Notes: generated by a model not told the origin, from the letters alone. Positions 42,436 to 51,291 are shown, numbered from the stretch's first letter. The stretch: DNA of 64,000 nt from Roseateles_B sp041905785 (GCA_041905785.1 JAYRKJ010000025.1:4776-68775); one strand, 5' to 3'. A program made the numbers and translations.

Positions 42436-44528
42436 AACTGAAGCAAGCCCCGTCCTGCAGTCCCTTCCGCCCGCTGCCTTTGCTGCTGGCGATCTGCGCG
42501 CCCCTGGCGCTGCCCCTGCATGCGGAAGAACTGGAGAAGGTCGAAGTGCAGGGCCGGGCGGTGCTGGGCAGTGCGGAGAGCGCCTCGCAGGGCGAGGTCG
42601 GCGCCGAGCGCCTGGCCTACAAGCCCCTGCTGCGCCCGGCCGAGCTGCTGGAGGCCATGCCCGGCATGATCGTCACCCAGCACAGCGGGGACGGCAAGGC
42701 CAACCAGTACTTCCTGCGCGGCTTCAACCTGGACCACGGCAGCGACTTCGCCACGCTGCTCGCGGGCATGCCCGTCAACATGGCCAGCCACGCACACGGC
42801 CAGGGCTATATGGACCTGAACTTCCTGATGCCCGAGCTGGTGGACAGCCTGCGCTACCGCAAGGGCGCCTTCGCCGCCGAGGACGGCGACTTCGCCACCA
42901 CCGGCGCCTCGCGCATCGCCTATGTGCGCGAGCTGGCCCAGCCCTTTGCCGAGCTGAGCGTGGGCCCGCACGCCTACCGCCGCGCCCTGCTGGCCGGCAG
43001 CCGGCGCCTGGGCAGCGGACAAGCCCTGGCCGCCGTGGAAGCCAGCCACAACGACGGCCCCTGGGACCAGCCCGAAGGCCTGCAACGGCGCAATGCCCTG
43101 CTGCGATGGTCCCGAGGTGACGAGACCGACGGCCTGGCGCTGAGCCTGATGGGCTACACCGCGCATTGGAAGGCCAGCGAGCATGTGCCCCTGCGCGCCA
43201 TCGAGTCCGGCGAGATCGGCCGCTACGGCACGCTCTCGCCGAATGACGGCGGCATCACCCACCGCCACAGCCTCAGCCTGGACTGGGCCGCCCGCCGCGG
43301 CGCCTGGCAGCAGCAGCTCACGGCCTACCTGATCGACTACGGCCTGCAGCTGTACTCCGCGCCCTCCGGCTTCATCCAGGGCCCCGATGGCGACCAGCAC
43401 GAGCAGCTGGATCGCCGCAAGGTGCTGGGCCTGAGCTGGCTGGCCCAGCGCTCGCAGTGGGCGCTGTGGCAAGACCTGCCCCCCGCCCAGTTCAGCTGGG
43501 GCCTGCAATGGCGACAGGACCGCATCGCCACCCTGGGCCTCTACGACACCGTGGACCGCAGGCGCCAGCGCACGGTGCGCGAGGACAGCGTGCGCCAGGA
43601 CGCCCTGGGCGTGTTCGCCGAGCTTCAGCAGGCCCTGGCGCCGGACTGGCGCGCCGTGCTGGGCGCGCGCTGGGACCGGGTGCAGGCCAGGGTCCAGGCC
43701 CTGGGCGGCGAGTTCAATGCCGGCAACGGCGGCCGGGCCGGCGACAGCCGCCTCAGCCCTCGCCTGGGCCTGGTGCACCGCTGGAATGCCGACACCGAGC
43801 TCTACGCCCACTGGGGCCGCGGCTTCCGCTCCAACGATGCGCGCGGCGCCACCAGCCGCTTCAATCCGCAGGACGGCAGCGCCCAGGAGCCGCTGCCCCT
43901 GCTGGCCGGTACGCGCAGTCAGGAGCTGGGCCTGCGCCACCGTTTCGGACCAGGCTGGCAGGCCAGCTGGAGCCTGTGGCGGGCTGACCTGGACTCGGAG
44001 CTGGTCTTCGTCGGTGACGAGGGCGTCACCGAGGCCCGGGGCGCCTCGCGCCGCATCGGCCTGGAGTGGTCCAACGACATCCGCCTGGGCCGGGACTGGC
44101 TGGTCGACGCCGACATCGCCTGGTCGCGCGCCCGCTTCGTGCAGACCGAGAACGGCGGCCGCCAAGTGCCCAACGCCATCCCCTTGAGCGCCTCGGTCAG
44201 CGCCAGCCATGACGCGGGCGGCGCCTGGAGCGCCGGCCTGCGCCTGCGCTACATCGGTCGCTATGCGCTGGAGGAAAGCGGCGCCGAGCGCTCCGCCGGC
44301 GCCTTCACCCTCAACGCCAAGCTGGCCTGGCGCCCGGCGCCGGGCTGGGAGCTGGGGCTGGACCTGCTCAACGCACTGAACACCCGCGCCCATGACATCG
44401 AATACTGGGGCAATGCCTGCACGCGCCGCGAGGGTGGCGGCTGTGGTGGCGGCGAAGGCCTGCCGGGCCGTCTGGTCCACCCCATGGAGCCGCGCAGCCT
44501 GCGCCTGAGCGTGCGGGTCAGGCTTTGA
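42432..44528 (+). CDS. TonB-dependent receptor, substrate unknown (corrinoid/tetrapyrrole-linked)
   Basis: 698 residues from ATG 42432, which overlaps the cobN stop. Signal peptide (LLAICAPLALPLHA), a TonB-box-like KVEVQGRAV, plug (LLEAMPGMIVTQHSGDGKANQYFLR split in two motifs: LLEAMPGMIVTQHS and NQYFLRGFNLDHGSDFA) and a 22-strand-like barrel ending LRLSVRVRL. It differs strongly from BtuB: the plug has GMPVNMASHAHGQGYMDLN, a pattern of receptors often linked to CobN-like chelatases. A cysteine-glycine loop (CTRREGGGCGGG) lies near the end. Coupling to cobN suggests a shared substrate. Confidence 0.85.
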   Translation: MKLKQAPSCSPFRPLPLLLAICAPLALPLHAEELEKVEVQGRAVLGSAESASQGEVGAERLAYKPLLRPAELLEAMPGMIVTQHSGDGKANQYFLRGFNLDHGSDFATLLAGMPVNMASHAHGQGYMDLNFLMPELVDSLRYRKGAFAAEDGDFATTGASRIAYVRELAQPFAELSVGPHAYRRALLAGSRRLGSGQALAAVEASHNDGPWDQPEGLQRRNALLRWSRGDETDGLALSLMGYTAHWKASEHVPLRAIESGEIGRYGTLSPNDGGITHRHSLSLDWAARRGAWQQQLTAYLIDYGLQLYSAPSGFIQGPDGDQHEQLDRRKVLGLSWLAQRSQWALWQDLPPAQFSWGLQWRQDRIATLGLYDTVDRRRQRTVREDSVRQDALGVFAELQQALAPDWRAVLGARWDRVQARVQALGGEFNAGNGGRAGDSRLSPRLGLVHRWNADTELYAHWGRGFRSNDARGATSRFNPQDGSAQEPLPLLAGTRSQELGLRHRFGPGWQASWSLWRADLDSELVFVGDEGVTEARGASRRIGLEWSNDIRLGRDWLVDADIAWSRARFVQTENGGRQVPNAIPLSASVSASHDAGGAWSAGLRLRYIGRYALEESGAERSAGAFTLNAKLAWRPAPGWELGLDLLNALNTRAHDIEYWGNACTRREGGGCGGGEGLPGRLVHPMEPRSLRLSVRVRL

Positions 44529-44541
44529 GGTGACCCCGGCC

Positions 44542-45189
44542 ATGCATGCATGCTTCACCCCAACCGAGGCCGAGATCGTGCGCCGGGCCATCGCCCTGCG
44601 CCGCGACTGCCGGCATTTCGTGCCCGGCCCGCTGCTGCCCGACGAACAGCTCAAGCGCCTGCTGCAGGCCGCGCACCAGGCACCCTCGGTGGGCCTGATG
44701 CAGCCCTGGCGCTTCATGCGCCTGTCCGCGCCGCAGTGGCGCGCGCGCCTGGCGCCGCTGGTGGAGGCCGAGCGTCAGGCCACCGCGGCGGCGCTGGGGC
44801 CGCGCGCGGACGAGTTCCTGCGGCTCAAGGTCGAAGGCCTGCGCGATTGCGCCGAGCTGCTGGCCGTCATCCTGCCGCCGGACGACGGCACCGTCTTCGG
44901 ACGCCGCACCCTGCCGCTGGAAATGGCGCTGTGCTCGGCCGGCGCGGCGGTGCAGAACCTCTGGCTCGCCGCCCGCGCGGAGAATCTCGGCCTGGGCTGG
45001 GTCTCCATGTTCGACCCGCAGGCCCTGGCACAGCGGCTCGAACTGCCGGCGGGCGCCCTGCCCCTGGGCCTGTTGTGCCTGGGGCCGGTCCCCGCCTTTG
45101 ACGAACGTCCGATGCTGGAGGCCCAAGGCTGGCGCCAGCGCCGCCCCCTGCAGGACTTGTTGATGAAAGCTCCCGACCATGGAAATTGA
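44542..45189 (+). CDS. bluB: 5,6-dimethylbenzimidazole synthase BluB
   Basis: 215 residues from ATG 44542, with GAGGTGA 8 nt upstream; a GTG at 44530 is less likely. Nitroreductase-fold FMN enzyme that fragments FMNH2 to DMB, the lower ligand of B12. RRDCRHFVPGPL, APSVGLMQPWRF and AENLGLGWVSMFDP are the BluB motifs. Its product feeds CobT. Overlaps cobO by 11 nt. Confidence 0.94.
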   Translation: MHACFTPTEAEIVRRAIALRRDCRHFVPGPLLPDEQLKRLLQAAHQAPSVGLMQPWRFMRLSAPQWRARLAPLVEAERQATAAALGPRADEFLRLKVEGLRDCAELLAVILPPDDGTVFGRRTLPLEMALCSAGAAVQNLWLAARAENLGLGWVSMFDPQALAQRLELPAGALPLGLLCLGPVPAFDERPMLEAQGWRQRRPLQDLLMKAPDHGN

Positions 45190-45748
45190 GAACCCGCCCG
45201 TCGACCGCGAACGCGTCATTCCCACGGCCGAACGCCGCGGCCTGATCCTTGTCCACACAGGCGACGGCAAAGGCAAGAGCACGGCCGCCTTCGGCCTGGC
45301 CCTGCGCGCGCATGGCCGCGGCAAGGCGGTCAAGATCTACCAGTTCATGAAGGTGCCCTCGGCCCGCTTCGGCGAGCACCGCGTCTTCGAGCAGCTGGGC
45401 GTGCCGATCGAGGGCCTGGGCGACGGCTTTTCCTGGAAGAGCAAGGATCTGGACCACTCGGCCGAACTGGCCCGCGAAGGCTGGGCCCGCGCCGAGGCCA
45501 CCCTCCGGGCCGGCGAGCATTTCCTCGTCGTGCTGGACGAGATCATGTACCCGCTGCTCTACGGCTGGCTGCCCCTGGAGTCCGTGCTGCAAGCCCTGCG
45601 CGAGCGCCCCGCTCATGTGCACGTGGTGCTGACGGGGCGGCGTGCGCCGCAGGAGCTGATCGAGCTGGCGGACACCGTCACCGAGATGACCCTGGTCAAG
45701 CACCATTTCAAGGCCGGTGTGCCCGCGCAGCGCGGCATCGAGGACTGA
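45179..45748 (+). CDS. cobO: Corrinoid adenosyltransferase
   Basis: 189 residues, CobA/CobO/BtuR type. P-loop VHTGDGKGKSTAAFG, then VKIYQFMK and VVLDEIMYPLLYGWL (Walker B), VHVVLTGRRAP. Transfers the adenosyl group of ATP to cob(I)yrinate diamide or cobalamin. Start overlaps the bluB end. Confidence 0.95.
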   Translation: MEIENPPVDRERVIPTAERRGLILVHTGDGKGKSTAAFGLALRAHGRGKAVKIYQFMKVPSARFGEHRVFEQLGVPIEGLGDGFSWKSKDLDHSAELAREGWARAEATLRAGEHFLVVLDEIMYPLLYGWLPLESVLQALRERPAHVHVVLTGRRAPQELIELADTVTEMTLVKHHFKAGVPAQRGIED

Positions 45749-45758
45749 TGCGCGCGTG

Positions 45759-46697
45759 ATGGACACCGTCTGGCTCTTCCCCGCGGCGATGGCCCTGGCG
45801 CTGCTGATCGATCGCCTCTTGGGCGAGCCGCCGGCCTCGGCACACCCGGTCGTGGCCATGGGCCGCTACCTCGGGGCGTTCAAGCACTGGCTGCCCGGTC
45901 TGGGCGCCGCGCCGGCCTTCGCCTGCGGCACGCTGTTGTGGCTGCTGGGCGCTTGCATGAGCGTCCTGCTGGCGTTGGCCGCCGAGCAGCTTGTGTGGCT
46001 CGGTGTCCGGCCCTGGCAGAGCCCGCTCCGATGGGGGATGGCCCTGGTTTTCATGGGATTGATCTTGAAGCCGCTGCTGGCCTGGCGCATGCTGCGCGAG
46101 GAGGTGATGGCCGTGGAGCAAGCACTGCAGACATCGCTGGAGGATGGCCGGGCCCGGCTGTCCCGTCTCGTCAGCCGGGACACGCGCTCGCTGAGCGAGG
46201 CGCAGGTGCGGGAGGCCGGCATCGAGACCTTGGCCGAGAACCTCAATGACTCGGTCGTCGCCCCGCTGTTCTGGTTCGCCATCGCGGGCCTTCCCGGCGC
46301 CGCGCTGTACCGCTTTGCCAACACCGCAGACGCCATGTGGGGTTATCGGGACCGCTGGGAATGGGCGGGCAAGTGCGCAGCCCGCATGGATGACCTGCTG
46401 TCCTGGATCCCTGCCCGACTCACCGGCCTGCTGATGGCGCCCCCCGCCTGCTGGGCCGCGCTGCGGCGCCAGGCCGGCCTCACGCCCTCACCCAATGGCG
46501 GCTGGCCCATGGGCGCCATGGCCCTGCGCCTGGACCTTCGCCTGGGCAAGCCGGGGGTGTACCTGCTGAACGAGCGGGGACGCGCCCCTGCGGCGGGAGA
46601 CATCGCCGTGGCCGTGGCGGTGGCCGGCCGCGCCCTGGGTCTGGCCGCCCTGCTGCTGATGCTCCTGGCGCTGCTCCTGCGAGGAGGTCTGGCATGA
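45759..46697 (+). CDS. cbiB: Adenosylcobinamide-phosphate synthase, CbiB type
   Basis: 312 residues from ATG 45759 (a GTG directly before it is also possible). Multi-pass membrane protein. LIDRLLGEPPASAHPVVAMGR, GIETLAENLNDSVVAPLFWF and RFANTADAMWGYRDRWEW are signature regions (CobD in aerobic nomenclature). Joins aminopropanol phosphate to adenosylcobyric acid. Overlaps the next gene by 4 nt. Confidence 0.94.
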   Translation: MDTVWLFPAAMALALLIDRLLGEPPASAHPVVAMGRYLGAFKHWLPGLGAAPAFACGTLLWLLGACMSVLLALAAEQLVWLGVRPWQSPLRWGMALVFMGLILKPLLAWRMLREEVMAVEQALQTSLEDGRARLSRLVSRDTRSLSEAQVREAGIETLAENLNDSVVAPLFWFAIAGLPGAALYRFANTADAMWGYRDRWEWAGKCAARMDDLLSWIPARLTGLLMAPPACWAALRRQAGLTPSPNGGWPMGAMALRLDLRLGKPGVYLLNERGRAPAAGDIAVAVAVAGRALGLAALLLMLLALLLRGGLA

Positions 46698-47761
46698 CGA
46701 GCTCACCCCTGCTGGAACACGGCGGCACCGACGGCGGGCCGCCCGTGCGCCACGACTTCTCCAGCAATGCCAGCCCCCTGCCCACGCCGGAGCCCGTGCT
46801 GACGGCCGTGCAGGCGGCCGATCGACGCCGCTATCCCGATCCGGCCTACGGGCAGCTGCGCGAAACGCTGGCCGGACTGCTGCTGCACCCTGCCGAGCTG
46901 ATCCTGCCCAGCGCCGGCGGCGCCGAGGCCATACGCCGCCTCACGCTGTGGGCCGCGCTGGAGGGCCTGCGCCATGTCTGGGTGCCGCAGCCGGGCTTTG
47001 GCGACTACGCCGCTGCGGCCCAGGCCCTGGGCCTGCAGGTCCATGCCTATGCGGACGTCCATGCGCTGTCGCAGGATCTGTGCGCGCAGGAAGACGGCCT
47101 GCCCATGAAGAGCCCGGCCCTGGTCTGGATCTGCGATCCCTGCAATCCCACTGGCGCCAGCCCTTCGCCGTCGGCCTGGCAAAGCCTGGCCGATGCCTTG
47201 CTCAACAGCGGCTCGCAGCTGGCCATCGACCTGGCCTACGAGGCCTTGCGCCTGGATGGTGCCAGCCACCTGCCGCCGGAGCTGGCCGAGCAGGCCTGGC
47301 GCCTGCACTGCCCCAACAAGGCCCTGGGCCTGACCGGCGTGCGTGCCGGGCTGGTGCAGGCCCCGCTGCAGGCCGCGCCGGCCGCCGAACGCCTGCTGCA
47401 GCTGGCCCCGAGCTGGGTGCTGTCCGCCGAAGGCGTGGCCCTGCTGGACCAGGCCTGGCGCCCCGAGACCCTGCAGGCCCTGCAGCAGCAGCGCGAACGC
47501 CTGCGGCCCTGGCGCCTGGCCCAGCACAGCGCCCTGCATCTGCACGGCTGGGCGGCGCGGCCCAGCGTCTGCAACTTCAACCTGTGGCGCCCGTCCTCGG
47601 GCACCCACATCCCCACCCTTCTGCAGGCCCTGCGCCAGCGCGGCATCAAGCTGCGCAATGCCGCCTCGATGGGCGCACCGGGCTGGCTGCGCCTCTCGGT
47701 TCAAAGCCCCGACAGCCAGGATGTGCTGCTGCAAGCCCTGATGGAACTCGAATGCATCTGA
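46694..47761 (+). CDS. cobC: Threonine-phosphate decarboxylase-like aminotransferase CobC
   Basis: 355 residues, PLP fold type I. Substrate and cofactor motifs: DFSSNASPLP, RRYPDPAYGQLR, CDPCNPTGA, and the PLP lysine in CPNKALGLTGVRAG. Makes (R)-1-amino-2-propanol phosphate for the nucleotide-loop linker used by CbiB. It lies between cbiB and cobQ with overlaps at both ends. Confidence 0.9.
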   Translation: MTSSPLLEHGGTDGGPPVRHDFSSNASPLPTPEPVLTAVQAADRRRYPDPAYGQLRETLAGLLLHPAELILPSAGGAEAIRRLTLWAALEGLRHVWVPQPGFGDYAAAAQALGLQVHAYADVHALSQDLCAQEDGLPMKSPALVWICDPCNPTGASPSPSAWQSLADALLNSGSQLAIDLAYEALRLDGASHLPPELAEQAWRLHCPNKALGLTGVRAGLVQAPLQAAPAAERLLQLAPSWVLSAEGVALLDQAWRPETLQALQQQRERLRPWRLAQHSALHLHGWAARPSVCNFNLWRPSSGTHIPTLLQALRQRGIKLRNAASMGAPGWLRLSVQSPDSQDVLLQALMELECI

Positions 47762-49326
47762 GCCCAAAAAACGACAGACGGGGGCGCGCGCGCGCCGTGA
47801 TGGTGCTGGGCACGACCAGCGGCGCCGGCAAGAGCTTCCTGGCCACGGCCCTGTGCCGCTGGTATGCGCGGCAAGGCTTCAAGGTCGCGCCCTTCAAGGC
47901 GCAGAACATGAGCAACAACGCGCGCGTGGTTCCTGTGAGCCCCTCGACTGCGGGTACGCAGTCGGCCCCCCGAGGGGGCGCAGCCGGGCTTGAGAGCGGC
48001 CCGGCGCCCGGCTGGCCTGGCCGGGCTGGAAGGATGGGCGAGATCGGCTCCGCCCAGTACTTCCAGGCCCTGGCTGCGCGCTGCCAGCCCGAGGTCCGCA
48101 TGAACCCCGTGCTGCTCAAGCCCGAGGCGGACACGGCCTCGCAGGTGGTGGTGCTGGGCGAGGTCGACGAAGCCCTGAGCCGCGCGCCCTGGCGCGAGCG
48201 CAGCGAGCTGCTGTGGCCCCACGCCCGCACGGCGCTGCACCAGCTGATGGACGAGAACGAGGTGGTGGTGATCGAGGGCGCGGGCTCGCCGGCCGAGATC
48301 AATCTGCACGCCAGCGACTACGTCAACATGCGCACCGCCCGCGAGGTCGGCGCGGCCTGCCTGCTGGCCACCGACATCGACCGCGGCGGCGCCTTCGCCC
48401 ATCTCTACGGCACCCACCAGCTGCTGCCGCCCGAGGAACGGGCCTTGATACGCGGCTACGTGCTGAACCGTTTCCGCGGCGACGCCCGCCTGCTGGCGCC
48501 GGGCCCCGAGATGCTGCAGCAGATGACCGGCGTGCCAACGCTGGCCGTGCTGCCCCTGTGGCGCCAGCACGGCCTGCCCGAGGAGGACGGCGTCTTCGAC
48601 GAACAGACCAGCGGCCAGGGCCTGCGCATTGCGGTCGTGGCCTACCCGCGGCTGTCCAACCTCGACGAGTTCCAGCCCCTGCGCCAGGTGCCCGGCGTGC
48701 AGCTGAGCTGGGCCCGCGACGCGCGCACGCTGCAGGGCGCCGACTGGATCATCCTGCCCGGCTCCAAGGCCGTGGCCGCGGACCTGGCCTGGCTGCGCGA
48801 GCAGCGCCTGGATGCCGCCATCGCCGGCCATGCCGCAGCGGGCAAGCCGCTGCTGGGCATCTGCGGCGGCCTGCAGATGCTGGGCGAGACCCTGGTCGAC
48901 CCGCACGGCATCGACGGCAATGCGCCGGGCCTGGGCCTGCTGCCGCTGGTGACCCGCTTCGAGCGGGAGAAGCTCTTGAGGCCCGCGAGATTGTCCTTTG
49001 CCAAGGCGATGCAGTCACCCTGGTCGGCCTTACAGGGACTTGCTTTGGAAGGTTATGAGATTCACCATGGCCGCACCGTCCAGCATCCGTCGCTGGGCGC
49101 AGCCACCGAGATCCTGCACGAGCAGGACGGCAGTGTGGTGGGCTGGCAGCAATCGAACGTGTTGGGGGTCTATGCCCATGGACTGTTCGAACAGCCGGCC
49201 CTGCTGCGTGCATTGTTTGGCCTTGAAGGAGGAGGGTTGGAGCCGGTGTTCGAAGGCCTGGCCGACTTTGTCGACCGCCACTTCGCGCCGGGTGCCCTGA
49301 TGCAATTGCTGGAACCCAACGCATGA
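47752..49326 (+). CDS. cobQ: Cobyric acid synthase with an in-frame repeat insertion
   Basis: 524 residues; amidates side chains b, d, e and g. Start at ATG 47752, overlapping cobC. N-terminal dethiobiotin-synthase-like ATPase (VLGTTSGAGKSFL, FKAQNMSNN), amidotransferase domain with ICGGLQMLGE and GYEIHHGRT. Between NNARVV and GEIGSAQ, where relatives have only a few residues, there is an extra stretch of about 34 Gly/Pro/Ala-rich residues encoded by 47931-48033. This DNA is rich in perfect palindromes. The insertion falls between the ATP-binding loop and the next helix, so it may be tolerated as a surface loop. Confidence 0.94.
   Translation: MHLSPKNDRRGRARAVMVLGTTSGAGKSFLATALCRWYARQGFKVAPFKAQNMSNNARVVPVSPSTAGTQSAPRGGAAGLESGPAPGWPGRAGRMGEIGSAQYFQALAARCQPEVRMNPVLLKPEADTASQVVVLGEVDEALSRAPWRERSELLWPHARTALHQLMDENEVVVIEGAGSPAEINLHASDYVNMRTAREVGAACLLATDIDRGGAFAHLYGTHQLLPPEERALIRGYVLNRFRGDARLLAPGPEMLQQMTGVPTLAVLPLWRQHGLPEEDGVFDEQTSGQGLRIAVVAYPRLSNLDEFQPLRQVPGVQLSWARDARTLQGADWIILPGSKAVAADLAWLREQRLDAAIAGHAAAGKPLLGICGGLQMLGETLVDPHGIDGNAPGLGLLPLVTRFEREKLLRPARLSFAKAMQSPWSALQGLALEGYEIHHGRTVQHPSLGAATEILHEQDGSVVGWQQSNVLGVYAHGLFEQPALLRALFGLEGGGLEPVFEGLADFVDRHFAPGALMQLLEPNA
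47931..48033 (+). repeat. Palindrome-rich element inserted in cobQ, in frame
   Basis: Contains CGACTGCG-GGTA-CGCAGTCG (47945-47964), GCCCCC-CGA-GGGGGC (47965-47979), and the pair AGCCGGGC/GCCCGGCT (from 47982 and 48005). Insertion length is a multiple of three relative to the family and adds no stop codon. Similar blocks (GCAGTCGG, GCCGGGCT, GCGGCCCG) occur at the hisH start. Confidence 0.75.
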
Positions 49327-50138
49327 CACTCCTTGCCCAACGCGCCCTGACCCCGTCCATTCCCCTGAGTCCGCAACGCATCGCCTGCCTCTCCACCGAA
49401 GCGGTGGAGGTGCTCTATCGCCTGGGCGCCCAGCACCGCGTGGCCGGCATCTCCGGCTACAGCGTGCATCCGCCCGAGGCGCGCACCGAGAAGCCCAAGA
49501 TCAGCGGCTTTTCCAGCATGAAGCTGGAGCGCATCCTGGCCGTCGAGCCGGATCTGGTGATCGGCTTCTCCGACCTGCAAAAACCCCTGCTGGCCGAGTG
49601 TGAGGCCGCCGGCCTGCCCACGCTGTGGTTCGACCAGCGCGACATCGCCGGCATCCACGCCATGGTGCGCCGGCTCGCGGCCCTGGTGCAGAAGGAGGAG
49701 GAAGGCGAACGGCTCTGCGCCAGCCTGCTCGCCCAGCAGCAGCGCCTGGCCGAGCAGGCGGCTGCCTTGTCCTGGCGGCCCCGGGTTTTCTTCGAGGAAT
49801 GGGACGAGCCCCTGATCTGCGGCATCGGCTGGGTCAGCGAGATCATCCAGCTCTGCGGCGGCCAGGACGTGTTCAGCGACCGCGCCCGCGCAGGCTTTGC
49901 CAAGCAGCGCATCGTCAGCCATGAAGACGTGCTGGCGCGCGAACCGCAGCTGATTCTCGGCTCCTGGTGCGGCAAGAAATTCGTGCCTGAGAAGGTGCTG
50001 GCCCGGCCCGGCTTTGCCGACCTGGGTGCCCAGCTGGTGGAGATCAAGTCCGCCGACATCCTCGCGCCCGGCCTGGCGGCCCTGGAGCGCGGGGCCCCCC
50101 AGGTCCTGGCCGCCATCCAATCCATCGTGCAGCAGTGA
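49323..50138 (+). CDS. Cobalamin-binding (BtuF-like) protein without signal peptide
   Basis: 271 residues, helical-backbone binding-protein family like BtuF (RIACLSTEAVEVLYRLGAQHRVAG, LAVEPDLVIGFSDLQKPL, VFFEEWDEPLICGIGWVSEIIQLCGG). Unlike BtuF at 33248 there is no N-terminal hydrophobic segment, so it should be cytoplasmic. Start lies in the cobQ stop codon; ends overlapping cobT. Such soluble forms occur in cobalamin operons; a role in corrinoid storage, handling or sensing is inference. Confidence 0.8.
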   Translation: MTLLAQRALTPSIPLSPQRIACLSTEAVEVLYRLGAQHRVAGISGYSVHPPEARTEKPKISGFSSMKLERILAVEPDLVIGFSDLQKPLLAECEAAGLPTLWFDQRDIAGIHAMVRRLAALVQKEEEGERLCASLLAQQQRLAEQAAALSWRPRVFFEEWDEPLICGIGWVSEIIQLCGGQDVFSDRARAGFAKQRIVSHEDVLAREPQLILGSWCGKKFVPEKVLARPGFADLGAQLVEIKSADILAPGLAALERGAPQVLAAIQSIVQQ

Positions 50139-50140
50139 CC

Positions 50141-51181
50141 ATGAGCGACCTCATCCCCCACATCCCCAGCCTCGAAGACAGCACCCTGGCCCAGCGCCTG
50201 CAGGCCCGCATCGACAGCAAGACCAAGCCCCTGGGCTCCCTGGGCCAGCTGGAGGCGCTGATGCTGCGCCTGGGCCTGATCCTGGGCAGCGAGACGCCCT
50301 GCCTCGAAGCGCCCCAGCTGATGGTCTTTGCCGGCGACCACGGGCTGGCCGCGCGCGGCGTCTCGGCCTACCCGTCCGACGTCACCTGGCAGATGGTGGA
50401 GAACTTCCTGGCCGGCGGCGCCGCGGTCAGCGTGCTGGCCCGCCAGCACGGCCTGGCGCTGAGCGTGGTCGACGCCGGCGTGCGCCATGACTTCGCGCCC
50501 CGCCCCGGCCTGATCCAGGCCAAGGTGGCGCCGGGCACCGCCGACGCCCTGGAGCAGCCGGCCATGAGCGCGGACCAGTGCGCCACCGCCCTCAGCGCGG
50601 GCCGCGAGCTGCTGGCCCGCCAGCCCGGCAATGTGCTGATCCTGGGCGAGATGGGCATAGGCAACACCTCGGCCGCGGCGCTGCTGCTGGCACGCCTGGC
50701 CGATCTGCCCATCGCCGACTGCGTGGGCCGGGGGACAGGTCTTGACGATGCCCAGCTGGCCCGCAAGACCGAGATCCTGGGCCAGGTGCTGGCCCGCCAT
50801 CCGCAGGCCCGCTCGCCGATGGACGCGCTGCAGGCCTTCGGCGGCTTCGAGATCGCGATGATGGCGGGGGCCGTGCTGCAGGCCGCGCTGGAGCGCCGGG
50901 TGATCCTCGTGGACGGCTTCATCACCAGCAGCGCCGTGCTGGTGGCCGCCCGGCTGCAGCCGGCGGTGCTGCAGCGCTGCGTCTTTGCCCACCGGTCCGA
51001 GGAGCAGGCTCATCGCCTGATGCTGGACCAGCTGCAGGCCCGCCCCCTGCTGGATCTGGGCCTGCGCCTGGGCGAGGGCTCGGGCGCCGCCCTGGCCTGG
51101 CCGCTGCTGGTCTCGGCCTGCCGCATCCTGGCCGAGATGGCCAGCTTCGCCTCCGCCGGGGTCAGCGAGCGACAGAACTGA
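50141..51181 (+). CDS. cobT: Nicotinate-nucleotide--dimethylbenzimidazole phosphoribosyltransferase
   Basis: 346 residues. ATG 50141 chosen; a GTG two codons earlier overlaps the previous stop and is also possible. Makes alpha-ribazole phosphate from DMB (BluB product). Motifs: IDSKTKPLGSLGQLE, FAGDHGLAARGVSAYP, GEMGIGNTSAAA, and LRLGEGSGAALAWPL with the catalytic glutamate. Followed by a 13-bp inverted repeat. Confidence 0.95.
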   Translation: MSDLIPHIPSLEDSTLAQRLQARIDSKTKPLGSLGQLEALMLRLGLILGSETPCLEAPQLMVFAGDHGLAARGVSAYPSDVTWQMVENFLAGGAAVSVLARQHGLALSVVDAGVRHDFAPRPGLIQAKVAPGTADALEQPAMSADQCATALSAGRELLARQPGNVLILGEMGIGNTSAAALLLARLADLPIADCVGRGTGLDDAQLARKTEILGQVLARHPQARSPMDALQAFGGFEIAMMAGAVLQAALERRVILVDGFITSSAVLVAARLQPAVLQRCVFAHRSEEQAHRLMLDQLQARPLLDLGLRLGEGSGAALAWPLLVSACRILAEMASFASAGVSERQN

Positions 51182-51188
51182 CACCCCT

Positions 51189-51220
51189 GCGGCTTGTGGC
51201 ACATACCTGCCACAAGCCGC
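51189..51220. repeat. Perfect 13-bp inverted repeat between cobT and the HD-GYP gene
   Basis: GCGGCTTGTGGCA and its exact complement TGCCACAAGCCGC, separated by CATACC. There is no T-run, so it is either a weak terminator for cobT or an operator. A second palindrome, GGCAAG-A-CTTGCC, lies at 51241-51253, and CATAAT at 51256-51261 could be a -10. Confidence 0.75.
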
Positions 51221-51291
51221 CCCGGGGGACGCCCCACAAGGGCAAGACTTGCCACCATAATGGGCCCAGCCTCAGCACATGGGAGCAAGCA

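Noticed and set aside
42084..44717. 877-residue minus-strand ORF
   Set aside because: Antisense of the TonB receptor and cobN end, low-complexity composition, no recognisable motif or ribosome site.
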